A program made the position numbers and the translations under genes. Positions 22,036-33,290 of a stretch of 64,000 nt of DNA are shown piece by piece; position 1 is the stretch's first letter; every line of letters begins with the position of its first letter. Location: positions 2,077,757 through 2,141,756 of the forward strand of contig CM067514.1 in NCBI GenBank assembly GCA_034509495.1, given 5' to 3'. This DNA is from Acestrorhynchus altus. Taxonomy: Eukaryota > Chordata > Actinopteri > Characiformes > Acestrorhynchidae. The notes under the pieces were generated by a model. That model did no database searches, was not told where the DNA came from, and worked only from the letters and a program-made list of their open reading frames with translations.

Positions 22036-22854
22036 TACGACCCAAGGACAGGAGTTAATTTATTATCATGTGATTAGTGGCAGAGTGATTGAGTGGGAGG
22101 CGAGGCCTGTCACGACACCGCTGCCTCTGGGTTCAGAGGGGCTGCAGGTGTCAGAACGGTCCACTTCCGAGAAAGAGCACGGGCGCTTCAGACTCGCTCT
22201 CGTTTTTGTCGATTAGCGTCTCACGCTCTCGCACAGCAATCTCGAACCTTTCCACATCTCATTCACGGCTCTCGTAGTGTCTCAGGCTTGCGTTCACTAA
22301 TTCTGACACGGCGCGACGCTCTGAAAATGGCTCCCTTTCATGCCACATGCTTAGGCAGGTCACTGTGGTCTGGCGCGTCAGAGTCAATCAGCGCTGCAGA
22401 GAGAGCTTTCATGCCCCTGCAGAGGTCAGTTAGCAGGCTACTGCATGATTTCTTTCCCCCATTCAGTCTGGAAGTGAATCTCTTTGACCACATGTAAAGA
22501 GCTGAGTGGAACAGTCAAAAGGCCATTTGGTTAAGGCTGATTGGCTCTGACTGTTTAGGAAAAACCTGGAGAAAAATAGCCAATTTCACGTGTTTGGCCA
22601 TTAAAAGCACCATCGAGTTGTCTGACAGACATCTGAATGAAACGGTCCGAGTGCCTGTTCTAGCCAAGGCCTGCCATACCTGGCAGTACCAGCCTACACA
22701 TCCAGACTCATTAAAACAGGAAGTGCGGTGTGTGTAGGGTCCTGCCCAGGGGCACTGGAGGGTGGAGAATGGTGGACCTGCAATGAAAATAAGCCAAGCC
22801 CTAATGAATTGATCGTGTTTTGTGGACACAGATATGTAAACTGTCTAGTAGAGA
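22036..22854. other. Unique sequence
   Basis: 22080-22500 is GC-richer with a 134-codon ORF (22093-22497), overlapped by ORFs in other plus-strand frames; none has a recognised domain. No repeat identified. Confidence 0.3.
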
Positions 22855-23275
22855 AGAACTGCCAATAGAATATGACCTGTTGGCACAATATAGGACCATT
22901 TTGCCACCAGGCATGGATTTAACCCTAGTGGTATCTTAACTTTTCTCTGCAACTACATGTGGTGCAGCTCATTTTTGACCAACATGAGGGCTACAGGGTT
23001 TAAAGCCCCCCAGCATTGAGCTGTGGAGCAGTGGAACTGTGTTCTCTGGAATGGTAGTTCTCAAAAATGAAGGAGATTTGGGGGTGAGGTTGGGTGGTGA
23101 TCATCCAACATCCTGCCCTCCCCAACACTGCTTTGGCCACTGAATGCAATCAAATCCTCACAGCATTGTTCCAGAATCTGGTAGAAAGTCTTCCCTGGAT
23201 AGTAAAGAGAGTTAATCCAACATAACCAGGATAAACTCCAAACGTAGATGTCCCAATACATCTGTCCATATAAAG
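22855..23275 (-). mobile_element. MITE family copy M2, diverged
   Basis: Right end 'tgtcccaatacatctgtcca' is a diverged form of the MITE terminus. Internal words 'gccaatagaatatgacctg', 'ccccccagcattgagctgtg' and 'gttctctggaatg' are reverse complements of sequence in the copy at 45881-46194. No coding capacity. Confidence 0.6.
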
Positions 23276-23299
23276 TACATCTACACGTTAAGTGTTTTA

Positions 23300-23640
23300 C
23301 ATTCTGAGTATCTATAATAGTTGAAAGAACAACATTTTACATCTCGAGAGCAAACTGCACCTTCATTTCTTGTTTTCCTCTATAACCCAGTATTCTGGGT
23401 TTGTCATTAGCCCCGCCCCCTCTCTCTGATCAGTCAGAGTCGGTATGCAGGTTGATCATCAGCCCCGCCCCCTCTCTCTGATCAGTCAGAGTCTGTATGC
23501 AGGTTGATCATCAGCTCCGCCCCCTCTCTCTGATCAGTCAGAGTCTGTATCAGGTTGATCATCAGCCCCGCCCCCTCTCTCTGATCAGTCAGAGTCTGTA
23601 TGCAGGTTGATCATATACACATGGACAGAGCAGTAAGGGT
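23300..23640 (+). repeat. Dispersed repeat X right part with 52-bp VNTR, copy X8
   Basis: Four tandem units begin 'agccccgcc' or 'agctccgcc' at 23409, 23461, 23513 and 23564 (period 52, one unit one base short). Core words are 'gccccctctctctgatcagt' and 'cagagtctgtatgcaggttg'. The flanks ('gagagcaaactgcacc' before, 'catggacagagcagtaa' after) match those at 44850-45025, where only two units occur. A single degenerate unit is at 41310-41362. Each unit carries a GC-box-like CCCCGCCCC. Confidence 0.9.
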
Positions 23641-24326
23641 TCTAAGAGTTAAGCCATACTACCAACCGGTTCTGTGCCTCCGACTACAGTTAGATACCAT
23701 GCTGGGAAAACCAGGCTCAGCCAGGTTAGAAAGCATCCAGTGATGAACCACTGGAGCGGCTGCCCTCTGTGCTCAGAACCATTCAGCCCAGCAACCGGAA
23801 AAGAGGCCATAGCAGGGGCACCGTCTGCCTAGAGGTCAGTTTCGCATTCAGATCCCGGTCAGTTTGATCGACAGGGCAGTTGTTTTCATTCCAGTGACTG
23901 AAGAAGAGGTTGATGATATAAGATTCAGGGCTAACGCCCCCGGAACCCCAGCCGGGCAACACCCGCCGGACCAGAGTGTAACCACGTGGCAACGGAGGTC
24001 AGGAGTGCAGAGCTTCACTCAGGCAGCTTCTCACCTCCCTTTCTCTGTATCACACTTACACTTCAACACACACACCCACGCACACAAAGCCGAACAAGGT
24101 CTGTCAAACTTGGTAATTACACATTCATCACCTCAGAGTTGTGTCGGAGTGATTGGGTGCCTTCAGCAGAGAAGTGCGCTTGTCACTCCGGTATTAACCG
24201 TTCCATTAGACCACAGTGATTATGTTAAATGAATCAACGCCGGGGAGCAACACCTTGGCCGTGAAACTGAGGAAATATTTAGAATCTGTCTCCTGATGCT
24301 GCTGAGAGAAGGGGTAGGGGGATGGG
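23641..24326. other. Unassigned sequence
   Basis: Contains the 122-codon plus-strand ORF at 23864-24232 without a recognised domain. No named repeat. Confidence 0.3.
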
Positions 24327-24340
24327 GGGGGGGGGGGGGA
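24327..24340 (+). repeat. Poly(G) run
   Basis: About 13 consecutive G residues in a G-rich neighbourhood. Confidence 0.9.
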
Positions 24341-24974
24341 TACTTGGTGTTGGGGTGGTGGAGGAGATGCAAGGTTGAATGCACAAAGAAACTGATTATC
24401 AGATTTTAAATCTAATTAATTTTCTTTGCGCAACTGAATGCTCCGGATTCATCAGTTGTGGGTCCCACGCGGCTCGTAGACGATCTGTACTCTGAGAGCT
24501 GCTCTGATTGAGTTAAATTGAGACACAATATAATAATTATAAACTGACTCTGGAGACAAGGCAGGGTTCATCTCTCGTGGTGCCTTTCTTTGGAGAAGCA
24601 GCTTGTTTGTATTAATCACAGGAAAGCGGGCGAGCGGGGGTAGAGGGGATATGCCTGCCGTTCGGCCCACTGAGTTGTGCTCTGAATCGGCGCGATCCCG
24701 TGATTAAAATGCTCTTCAAGGCTACAAAAGCGCCCTCTGAACACATGACTCGAGATGATACCGCAGCCAACCGAATGTAACAAATGAAATACAGGGAAAT
24801 ATTCGCACCGCCCTGCTCCCATGTGTCCCTGTTCAAATAAACTGATGGCACAATAATTTAATCATATGCCAGCTGGAATATTGCTAAATTGATTTTGGTT
24901 AAATTGTCACAGAATACCAAATGAGCCAAGTGAGCCACGGAAATGCAGAAACGAACGCAGAGAAGATGTAGTGC

Positions 24975-24976
<2 letters not shown>
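24341..24976. other. Unique block, strong conserved non-coding candidate
   Basis: Repeat-free and AT-rich: 'ttttaaatctaattaatttt' at 24401-24424, 'aatttaatcatatgccagct' near 24855, 'ggaatattgctaaattgatt' near 24875. Short ORFs have no domain. Looks like a developmental enhancer region by composition; unproven. Confidence 0.33.

Positions 24977-25018
<42 letters not shown>
24977..25018. repeat. (GT)n microsatellite
   Basis: Perfect GT run of about 42 bases. Confidence 0.98.
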
Positions 25019-25020
<2 letters not shown>

Positions 25021-25500
25021 CTTTCAGAACTTTCAGTGGAAGTTAAAATAAGAACATTTCATTACAGATTTTTGGACAGTTTTCATTTGTTGCCATTTTA
25101 TTAAAATGAATTAAATTATATTATTAAACAGCATTGAGTGGCACGAAGGAGTCGATATTGATTATTTGGACCGAACCATTACATCTGCATGGAAGCCACA
25201 CCTCTAGGAGGAACGGTGGTGCTGGAGACCACAGATCAGCACCCAGGTGTTGCGACCAGGAAGTCTGTTGGAAGAGCCTGTGGTAGATGAGAAGACCTCA
25301 TTGTTGAGACAACCACATTGATGTCTGTTAGGCAAGACATCTGCTTCATCTGCCTCATCTGATGTAAGACATGGCAAGCTGTTCAGTCCAGTGGAGGTCC
25401 AGGGTTAGAAGGTGGAGAAGAACAGGGTGTCAACCATCTAGCTATACTTCTCTAGTGTCTATCGTTCTTCAACTTTTTATGCCTCATGTCTGTGCTCTCT
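25019..25500. other. Unassigned sequence upstream of a SINE tail
   Basis: May include the diverged 5' part of the SINE whose tail follows. No gene. Confidence 0.3.
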
Positions 25501-25630
25501 GTGTCGACCAGAGGAGGATGGGTTCCTCTTCCAAGCCTTGGTTCCTGTCACGGTTTCGTCCTCCAAGCCTCAGGGAGCTTCTCTGCCACTGTCGCCCGCT
25601 GGCTGCTGAATTGAGCATTGGACCATCACT
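25501..25630 (+). mobile_element. SINE 3' region, copy 2
   Basis: 'gaccagaggaggatgggttc', 'aagcctcagggagcttctct' and 'gccactgtcgcccgctggc' match the copies at 1361 and 32201. The final 'aataaatttgaattg'-type tail is missing. Confidence 0.7.
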
Positions 25631-25734
25631 GACCCAGATATTGGCAGTCAAAATTAAAGTCCTGAAAATCGATAATACTCACACAAACATAACTAACAAA
25701 AGTATTATAAAAATAAAGTAAATAAAAATGAATT

Positions 25735-25975
25735 ATTGTAAATATCCTCGTCTAACCATTACAAATAACTCATCAGACACTCTGGACGATACATTTTCAA
25801 AAGGTTTTTCAGTCGTTATAAGCAAAAAAAAAAAAGTGGCAAAACATGGTCAAATTCATACAAATATTGAAATTCTGCTCATTTTTACATCTCAGATGAA
25901 GACATGTTGGGGTAACTTCTGAACATAATATCTGACGTGTGCGACTGCCTCCATAAATACTTTATTACTATGTTT
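25735..25975 (-). repeat. Dispersed repeat X, copy X3
   Basis: Shares 'taaatatcctcgtctaacca' with the left end of X1, then 'ggtcaaattcatacaaatat', 'acatctcagatgaagacatg' and 'cctccataaatacttta'. Same orientation as X1 and X2. Confidence 0.6.
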
Positions 25976-26235
25976 TTATTAATATGTGACGGTGTAAAAG
26001 GGTTCCACACTGATTGTTCATCATTATGCAGTCCTGGTGAGGGTCCCTGCCTGAACTTTACAAACTGCAGTTAGTAGCAATCCTAGCGTGAAGTATCAAC
26101 AAGACAGACATTATTCTCTCTTTTACAGTCAGTGGAGCATCACAGCTACAATTTTAGTGAAACAATGTCACAATGTAACACAATGTTGCCATCTGACAGT
26201 CAGCTGACCACAAAGAAATGTCTAAACACAAAATA
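25976..26235. other. Unassigned sequence
   Basis: No gene or named repeat between repeat X3 and Tc1-A copy c. Confidence 0.3.
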
Positions 26236-26830
26236 CACAATGATATCTGTAGTCTGATCTGATCAGTATTTATTGATCTACTCATACAGAAGTGGTGTCT
26301 CTCAGGACGGCGTCGGGTTTAACGCAACACACCAGACGTCTCTGCATGGAGGTGTAGAGGTTCCTAATGGTGTCCTGTGATGATCCATCCCATGCAGCTT
26401 GAAGGTTCTCACTCAGTTCTGCAGATGGTGTGGTAGGGGTGGAGTGTTGATAGAGCGTCCAATAGCGTCCACACATTTTCAATCAGGGACAGGTCTGGAG
26501 ATGAGACCGACCACGGCGTAGTATCCGTGTCTTCAAGACGAGATCTTGAGACGGCAGCAGTGTGTGGACGAGCGTCGTCCTGTTGGAATAGAGCACCGGA
26601 GTGTGATTCCGATCAGAATGATGGAAGATTTCAGAAAAGGTAGAACCACTGGTTGCAGAACCTTATTAATGTAACGTTGGTCTGTTAAAGTGTCTGTAAT
26701 GAAGATCAAAGATGATCTGATATCGTACAGAATTGCACCCACAACAGACCTTCTGGACGTGTGAACTGTTGGCACTGACCACGGTGCCACACACAGATTC
26801 TTTGGAGACAAAATTGGGACACGTTAGTGA
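26236..26830 (-). mobile_element. Tc1-A transposase fragment, copy c
   Basis: Has the family end 'tgatctactcatacagaagt'. The C-terminal frame at 26282-26482 reads 'ENLQAAWDGSSQDTIRNLYT'. Upstream (26533-26811) are 'AILYDIRSSLIFITDTLTDQ' and part of the catalytic block, disrupted by an inserted stretch near 26608-26634. It carries the one-base loss shared with copies a, b and g. Confidence 0.87.
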
Positions 26831-26994
26831 AGATGAGCCGCTGCCACTCGATTGATTCAGATTTTTAACCTAAAAATAAAAAGTAGCTTCTATAAAAGAG
26901 GGTAAAAAACTTGATATGATTAAAAAAAAATTAATTAAAGGTGATGGATGAGCAATATACACTTATTAGTCTTATATTGCTAAATGGGAAAATT

Positions 26995-26997
<3 letters not shown>

Positions 26998-27042
<45 letters not shown>
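26998..27042. repeat. (AC)n microsatellite
   Basis: Perfect AC run of about 45 bases. Confidence 0.98.
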
Positions 27043-27044
<2 letters not shown>

Positions 27045-27884
27045 CCAACAATTTAAGCTCATTTAAAGTCCACCAGCCACAACATCCTAACCCTAACAGA
27101 TGCCTGTGTTCTCACTTTGCTCTTTTTTGAAAACCAAAATATGCTGACCTGCTCTCTGGCTGTGTGATCGTTATAGAAGCGAACATTCCCATCACAGATG
27201 ACGAGGCCACCGAAAGCGATCTCCATGTCGGTTTGTAACTTCTCTGGTCCTGCCTATTTCAGTCATATCTCTCTGTTCTCACTAACCAAATTAAGAGCTC
27301 TTTCAGGTCCTTCAGACATCCGATATCTTCAGTTTTAGTCTCAGAAGGAATTAGTAGGAATGTGAGCAGCCTGGAGAAATGACATTTTTATGACAAAGAT
27401 AATGATGACATACGGAATTATCCTCAACATCTGTCACTTAGGTCAAACTAATTACACGGCAGATAGAGAAACAGGCCTGAACCTCTCCAACGCATACAAT
27501 TCCTCATTGATTTTCTATAGAGATGGGGGCTCTAATAAATTTAGTTACTGTAACTAGACCAGGTGGTCAATCATTGTCCCGTTTTCAAAGCCCTTGATGA
27601 GGGCCGTGTTGCAGCAGGGGAAAAATAGACCATTGTTCTGCTTAATTACAGCATGTCAGAGACAAGAACGTATTTGCATTTTAAACAAGCACTTAATCTG
27701 ATTGGAGAACAATTGTTGAAATTTCATTAAATATGTGGAGGGCAGCGCTCGGCGTGCGCCTCCCGTTCCGCACATTCAGATTTCCGTAGGAAGCACAGCT
27801 AGTCAAAATAACCAAGTAAAGCTGTCGTGACTCCCGAAAACTTATTCTTGAATCCGTGTTTTTCCCAAGCCTCTGTGTAGTTTG
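27043..27884. other. Unique block, candidate conserved non-coding DNA
   Basis: Repeat-free from about 27100. 27400-27700 has 'gtcaaactaattacacggca' and 'ctaataaatttagttactgt'. No ORF with a recognised domain. Confidence 0.33.
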
Positions 27885-27940
27885 TTGACTTTTTTTTTTT
27901 TTTTTCATCCCCCTTTTTTTTTTTTTTTTTTTTTTTTTAT
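27885..27940. repeat. Two poly(T) runs
   Basis: T runs of about 16 and 26 bases split by 'catccccc'. Confidence 0.95.
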
Positions 27941-28700
27941 ATCAATGATTAATTTCTTTTCCAGTCTTCTTCAAGGTCTTTCTCTGAAAGAGTTCACACA
28001 GGACATGGAAGAGGGAGTTTGAAGAGAAAGAGAGCGGAGGAAGAAGAAGGAAAAAAGAAAATCGAATACTGTACGTACCCTAACAGTTTATGACTATTTT
28101 CTCATAATTTCCTGCTGCCAATTTAAAGTGGGCTCCGCTGCTTCCTGCATATCTAACGACCTCCTCAGCGTCTTTATCTACAATTCCACTTATTTACGGA
28201 TCACTGGAGGAACATCTGCTCCTACACTTGCCCCGAATCTATGAAGTGATGTTTTGCAATATACCATTTAATTTTTAATGCTGATATTCAGTTCTCCTTC
28301 AAAACACTAGAACTTTCATGGAGAGGCAGCTTTTGATGACAACTACACAACATCCAATAGACTGAAAAATGGTGGAATTAAAGCAGATAAACAGAGCGAT
28401 GCCAAGCAAACAAACCAGAGGGTAAACACTGGGGAACTTCACAATGTAAATATATATTCTGTGCATATGTAATGAGGCCGGCCCCGCGCTTGCATAGCGG
28501 CATAGTAGTCGTCTATTTTTGGTGCCTTTTGTACATTTGGAACAAGCTCGTCAATGCCCAGTTTGTTTTTTTTCCTCATTAATTTAACGACCGAAACGTT
28601 TTCATTTTTAAAACGATGCCGGTTGATTGACTAACACCACAAACACAAACCTCACAGTGCATTCAGGTCTGTATTAACAGGCTGACTGGAGAATTACATA
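27941..28700. other. Unique block, strong conserved non-coding candidate
   Basis: AT-rich and repeat-free apart from a purine-rich stretch at 28007-28064. Words include 'acaatgtaaatatatattct', 'gcatatgtaatgaggccggc' and 'cctcattaatttaacgaccg'. No coding signature. Confidence 0.33.
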
Positions 28701-28870
28701 TTAATGCTAACCCCCCCCCACCACCACCACCACCACCCCCCCATACAAACTGGAGCCGAGATGAAAGGAAGGGAAAAGGAGGGGAGTCGGGAGATTCAGA
28801 CAAAGTGACTCGAGCGAGTTGAAGAGAGGAGCTGGAAAGAGAGAGAGAGAGAGAATCCGAGCACCTGCGT
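28701..28870. repeat. Low-complexity C/CCA and GA tracts
   Basis: C run, (CCA)n at about 28718-28736, then purine-rich sequence with (GA)n at 28837-28855. Confidence 0.9.
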
Positions 28871-29687
28871 AACAAAAGCGAAGCCTTCTTCAAATGAGCA
28901 TTCACACACAATTACACTGGAGAGGCCTGCTGCCATTGTCACCAGGCTGTTCTTCCTTTACCCCCCTACCACCACCACCCTCCCACCCCCAACCCCAAGC
29001 AAGTTGTGATGCACCTGCATCTGCTCATTCACAGCACGAGACAGAGCTGGAGCGGCGCCAAGACCTCCCCACTCCGAGCCGTGCCAGGGGGACTGCATGT
29101 ATTGATTTGTGATACAGCATAATAGGCCATCAGCTTAATTATTACTGAAGAGAGTGCATTGTACTCCCGCATTTCTCTCCCCCTCCAATGCAGGGAATTG
29201 CAGAGGGGTGGGGATGACTCACGATGCCCAGATTTCCATACCTTCCCAATAATGCTGTTTCACTGGTTGACGGATGAACAGAGCATACACAGGGGAGTTT
29301 GTGTGAGTCCGGAGTCGCCAAGGTGGGAATACATTCCGCCGTTCCTGTGATCGCCGCTCGGGAAGACGTTCACAGGAGTTGCGAAGGCCGAGGGGGGGGG
29401 GGGAGAAGCTCGCTGCGTCCAGCACATAAAACTATTCATGCATTTCGAGACCCGGGGATGTATGCATGCAACTTTTTCGACTTGCTGATCAAGGATCCTT
29501 GGCGTCCTTTCATATCCTGATGAATATGATTATTGGCGCAGGGATCTGAGGTGACTGATAAACAGGGTCCTTGGTCAGTACTTCAGAAAGAGTTCCAAAG
29601 TAGCCGTGGTTTACTATTAACGGACTGCGGGCGCAGCAGTTAGGAAGGTGGTGGGTGTGTACTCAGGCCGGTTGCACTAGTTCATAG
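28871..29687. other. Unique block, candidate conserved non-coding DNA
   Basis: Repeat-free except a 12-base G run at 29392-29403. Words such as 'catcagcttaattattactg' (29128) and 'atgaatatgattattggcgc' (29519). ORFs on both strands are uninformative. Confidence 0.33.
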
Positions 29688-29785
29688 TGGACAAAAGTAT
29701 TGGGACAGTACTGCTCAGGTATTGTTGTTTCTGAAATCAATGGTATTAAAGGGTTTTTCCTGCTTTTGTCGGGGTAACTGTCTCC
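29688..29785 (+). mobile_element. MITE family copy M3, 5' part only
   Basis: 'agtggacaaaagtattggga' followed by 'tctgaaatcaatggtattaa', as in M1 and M4. Truncated after about 100 bp, where a different repeat begins. Confidence 0.65.
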
Positions 29786-29789
29786 ATTT

Positions 29790-30450
29790 GAGCGTCCAGA
29801 GCATACAGACAAAGTCAAATCTGGACACACCTAATTATATGTTGAGGTGACTTGAAATCCATTATATTACAGATCTCCAAAAAACAGTTCTTGTGGTTCT
29901 TTGCTGTCCAGACTTCTGAAAACCAATCGCCCGACTGTGCCACAAAGCATCCACATTTGACTTTGCAACTGGTCAGTTCGCATTAGCTTGTCCAGACATC
30001 ACAAACCGATCTGCATGGGTTGCTGTGGTAACAAAGCAGGCACCAGTAACTACAGACACACTGGTGCCACACGCTTCTTTGACCCCCTCACCTCCATCAC
30101 TCTGGGTTCAACGTGGTCATATTTGGTCACTTTACTTGGCGCAACGATATTTCAAATTTCTAATTTGAGCCTCGAGACTGACACAAATCTGGATTTCAAA
30201 CCACATCCAAATATGGTTTGGATCCAATTCCCCCAAAATATTTGGTGTTATCAAGTAAAGATCTGTCTGTACAATCTAGACCAAAACTCAGACTTGGATC
30301 TCCCAACTTCCATCTCTCTGAATCTGATGTGGTCATTGTTTGGACGCTTTATTTGGACACTTCGAAATCCAATTTGAATGTCCAGAGCATCCAGACTGAA
30401 ATGCAGCTGTACCAATCTGATTGTATAGATCGGATTTCGTGTGCAGAGGG
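29790..30450. mobile_element. Probable MITE of the 'aaatccgattt' type
   Basis: 'gcgtccagagcatacagac' near 29792 recurs as 'atgtccagagcatccagac' near 30373, and 'gatcggatttcgtg' lies at the right end. Similar wording occurs at 46600-46800 and 62240-62330. No TIR can be delimited, so class and borders are uncertain. ORFs here (29988-30377, 30218-30550) have no domain. Confidence 0.4.
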
Positions 30451-30619
30451 ATATTTTGGCTTCATTTCTATTGAACAGAATGGAATGGAACCACAGCGTC
30501 CACAGCGTCCATGTTTTGTGCAGTCAACCAAATTAAAACCTCATGCTTAAATAAATATGTAAATCCTGAGCTACTAAATGCACTGTGGGATTCCCAGACA
30601 GGGATTAAGCCTAGTTCCT

Positions 30620-30906
30620 GGACTATATTTCCTTTAACTCCAGACAAAATCCAGCACATAATCAGGGCAGCAGAGAGGATCATTGGATGTAATCTGCCAA
30701 CACTTCAGGACATCTACACCAGCAGGATGTGGAAGCATGCTGGCAAAATTACAGCTGACCCCTCTCATCCTGGACATGACCTCTTCCAGACACTACCCTC
30801 TGGTAGAAGACTCAGGTCCATCAAAACCAGCGCAGCACCACAGGCCTACAGAGCTGTAGCTCTCCTCAATCTCAGGGGTCACCACAGTGGTCATACTGCA
30901 CCTTAA
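30620..30906 (+). mobile_element. LINE ORF2 C-terminus (L2/CR1-like)
   Basis: An open frame of about 95 codons reading 'IIRAAERIIGCNLPTLQDIY', 'SRMWKHAGKITADPSHPGHD' and 'LFQTLPSGRRLRSIKT', ending in a stop at 30904-30906. This is the typical end of fish non-LTR retrotransposon reverse transcriptase proteins (LPTLQDLYxxR, DPSHPGHxLFxxLPSGRRxRSI). The reverse transcriptase core is absent, so it is a 5'-truncated copy; the reading frame over this piece is intact, suggesting moderate age. Confidence 0.85.
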
Positions 30907-32195
30907 CTGAACTGTACTTGAACTGTATTCCAGCCAAGACTGCCAATCAGCTCGTTCCAAAGCATAACCCCACCTTCATATGATAAAGCAGAATGATGTT
31001 TATAAAACTCAACCCAAATCTAACACACCCCATTCAGCCAATCAGAACACCTGAAGGCAGTCATTAAGTGGATCAGGGTGGTGGATTAGGGTTGAATCTA
31101 AAGTCTGCAGGAAGGTGAATGTCCACGAGCAGAGTGACCCCTGGGTTAGAGGAGAAAAATCAGATGGAGAATGGGTGTATTTTCATCGAATCGTATAGGA
31201 ATGAGTGGAGCTACACGCCATACTGCCACCGGCCACCAGGGGTGCCAGACCTCTGGTGGCTTTGCTTTTCAGACACGCAGGACTATCCAGGCTTTATTTT
31301 AGGCCTGTTCGATTTAACCCGCTGCTGCACAGACAAACATGCTGACAAACGTTTTCGATATCAATTGAAACATTTTTTGTCTGTAAACCTTATAAACATT
31401 TAAAATACAAAATTAATGTTTATATTATATTTTATTATAGCAATTTAAACATTAAGTGTAATAGTTCAGTAACAGCTGGTTGTGAGAAAACCAGTGTGGG
31501 TTTGGAAACCACTGTGTTAACCTGCAACAATCATTTTATTAAATAAACATGGTTTCAGCTTCGTTATTTATTATATTCAATTTCATGCCATAACAGAAGG
31601 ACTTTTATTGCATCCATGGCTTCTGCTAATATGCAAACACTGCAAGATCAGACACAGTTCATGTTGGACGCAGAGGGCAACTCTCCGACTTGACTCGTCC
31701 GACTGCAACCGGCTGCTCTCTGACCACCAAGGAGAAGCGCAGTTCATCTCCAACAAGTCTATTGAGTTGCACTAACTGGTCACACTAATGTCAGCTTCAT
31801 TAGCTTCATCCTAACAGCCTGTACGAAGATGCAGCTTCATTGGTGTAATTTTCATCACCAGAATAAATCTAATCCCGATTTTCTCAATATGAGTAATCAA
31901 TCGGTGTCAACGGAAAGGTTTTGTTGGCTATCAATAAAGGATATTACTTATCAATAAAGTCAAGAGTGTAGCATCATTTAGATTTGGATGATCAATGAAG
32001 GCAATAGCAAAACACACTTCAGGTGATCGATAACTTTGCTAAGCATGCAGCGTTCCACCAGGAACTGAAAATATAAAGAGAACGTCCCACTGCAATGTTG
32101 AAAACTGTAATCTGTAACACTTTAAATGATACTTAGTAGAAGCTTGTGTTACAGCAGATGTGCGGGGGTCCAGTGTCCCCCAACTTTGTAGAAGT
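30907..32195. other. Mostly unassigned, AT-rich
   Basis: The first 100-150 bases may be the LINE 3' UTR. 31340-32150 is AT-rich with no named repeat. 'tattacttatcaataaagtc' and two 'atcaataaag' words occur near 31930-31955. Confidence 0.3.
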
Positions 32196-32310
32196 AGTTT
32201 GACCAGAGGAGGGGTCCCCCCTCGTGAGCCTGATTCCTCCGAAGGTTCCTTCCTCCAGCTCTGGGGGATTTTTCCTGCAGGGGGTGTTTATGTCTTTATC
32301 CTTTGTTTCA
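32196..32310 (+). mobile_element. SINE 3' region, copy 3, left half
   Basis: 'gaccagaggaggggtccccc' and 'ctctgggggatttttcctgc' match the SINE tail at 1361. The tail is interrupted at 32311 and resumes at about 32563. Confidence 0.72.
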
Positions 32311-32562
32311 TGTTGTCAGGGTTGGATACAAAAGGACTAAAGAGACAGGCAGAGACAAAGGGTCTTAAACACAAGGCAACATTGGCCACACCTGGAACAA
32401 ACTGATGACGAAGGGGCGGGGTTATAAATGAGACACAGATGGGAATGGGTGGAGCAAGGGAGGAGACAGGACCAAAACAAACACAAAGCATGTGCCAGGA
32501 GCACATGGGAAAACACAACTGAGACAAGGTGAACAGGACTAGAAGTGGACAGAGACATGACA
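32311..32562 (-). mobile_element. LTR-like insert (possible solo LTR) inside a SINE
   Basis: A 252-bp block splitting the SINE tail. It begins TG and ends CA, with inverted tips ('tgttgtcag' and 'catgaca'). Read on the minus strand it is pyrimidine-rich with 'ctcatttataaccccgcccc' and 'gtttaagaccctttgtctct', a style seen in fish LTRs. I see no exact target-site duplication, so the LTR call is tentative. Confidence 0.45.
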
Positions 32563-32655
32563 GGTGTGTTCTTCACCTATTTATGATGATTTCTGTAAAG
32601 CTGCTCGGTGACATCAGCTGTAAAAAGCTATACAAATACATTTTGATTTGATTCC
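32563..32655 (+). mobile_element. SINE 3' region, copy 3, right half
   Basis: 'tttctgtaaagctgctcggt', 'gtaaaaagctatacaaatac' and 'attttgatttgatt' form the normal end of this SINE family. Confidence 0.78.
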
Positions 32656-32734
32656 AATCCTGCAGAACTCGATTAAGAACCTGTATAAGAACATTCACCT
32701 GATAATGCCATGTTTAGACAAACGGTGTTGGACT

Positions 32735-33030
32735 CTCAGTTTTAGTAGTTTGATGTATTTATAGGAGACAGTCACACATACCAGACATTTTCAGGAGATC
32801 TTCAGCTACTCGAATTTGCAAAAATGAACAAAAATGTAGATGTTTCTTAGAAAGTGGAAATAAAAATAAATAATTTAGCATTTAATATATTTTTTTATTT
32901 GCTCATAAAGACTAAAAACACTATTGTCAAATTTCACCTGTTGGAAATTGATTTTTTCAGAGTATTTTTGGGCTGAAATGCAATTTATTTTAATTTGTAA
33001 AGGTTAGATTGACAATGATATTTATTTAAA
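32735..33030 (+). repeat. Dispersed repeat X, copy X4 (reference orientation)
   Basis: 'gtttgatgtatttataggag', 'acagtcacacataccagaca', 'ttttcaggagatcttcagct' and 'gggctgaaatgcaattta' align with X5, X6 and X7, and in reverse with X1-X3. It ends where Tc1-A copy d begins. Confidence 0.65.
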
Positions 33031-33031
33031 G

Positions 33032-33290
33032 ACCGTGTGGGACGTTATTGGACGCTCTATCAACACTCCACCCCTACCACACCATCTGCAGAACTGAGTG
33101 AGAACATTCAAGCTGCATGGGATGGATCATCACAGGACACCATTAGGAACCTCTACACCTCCATGCAGAGACGTCTGGCGTGTTGAGTTAAACCCGACGC
33201 CGTACTGAGAGACACCACTTCTGTATGAGTAGATCAATAAATATTGATCAGATCAGATACAGTTATCATCAGTTATGTTTAATTATTCAT
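33032..33290 (+). mobile_element. Tc1-A transposase fragment, copy d
   Basis: The only plus-strand copy. It begins inside the codons after the catalytic Glu, reading 'GRSINTPPLPHHLQN' then TGA. The C-terminal block 'AELSENIQAAWDGSSQDT' follows in another frame and the element ends 'tatgagtagatcaataaata'. Like copy f it lacks the one-base loss of copies a, b, c and g, yet it has the common stop after HHLQN. Confidence 0.87.

Noticed and set aside
23409..23614. CRISPR-like repeat-spacer array
   Set aside because: The whole 52-bp unit is repeated with no variable spacers.
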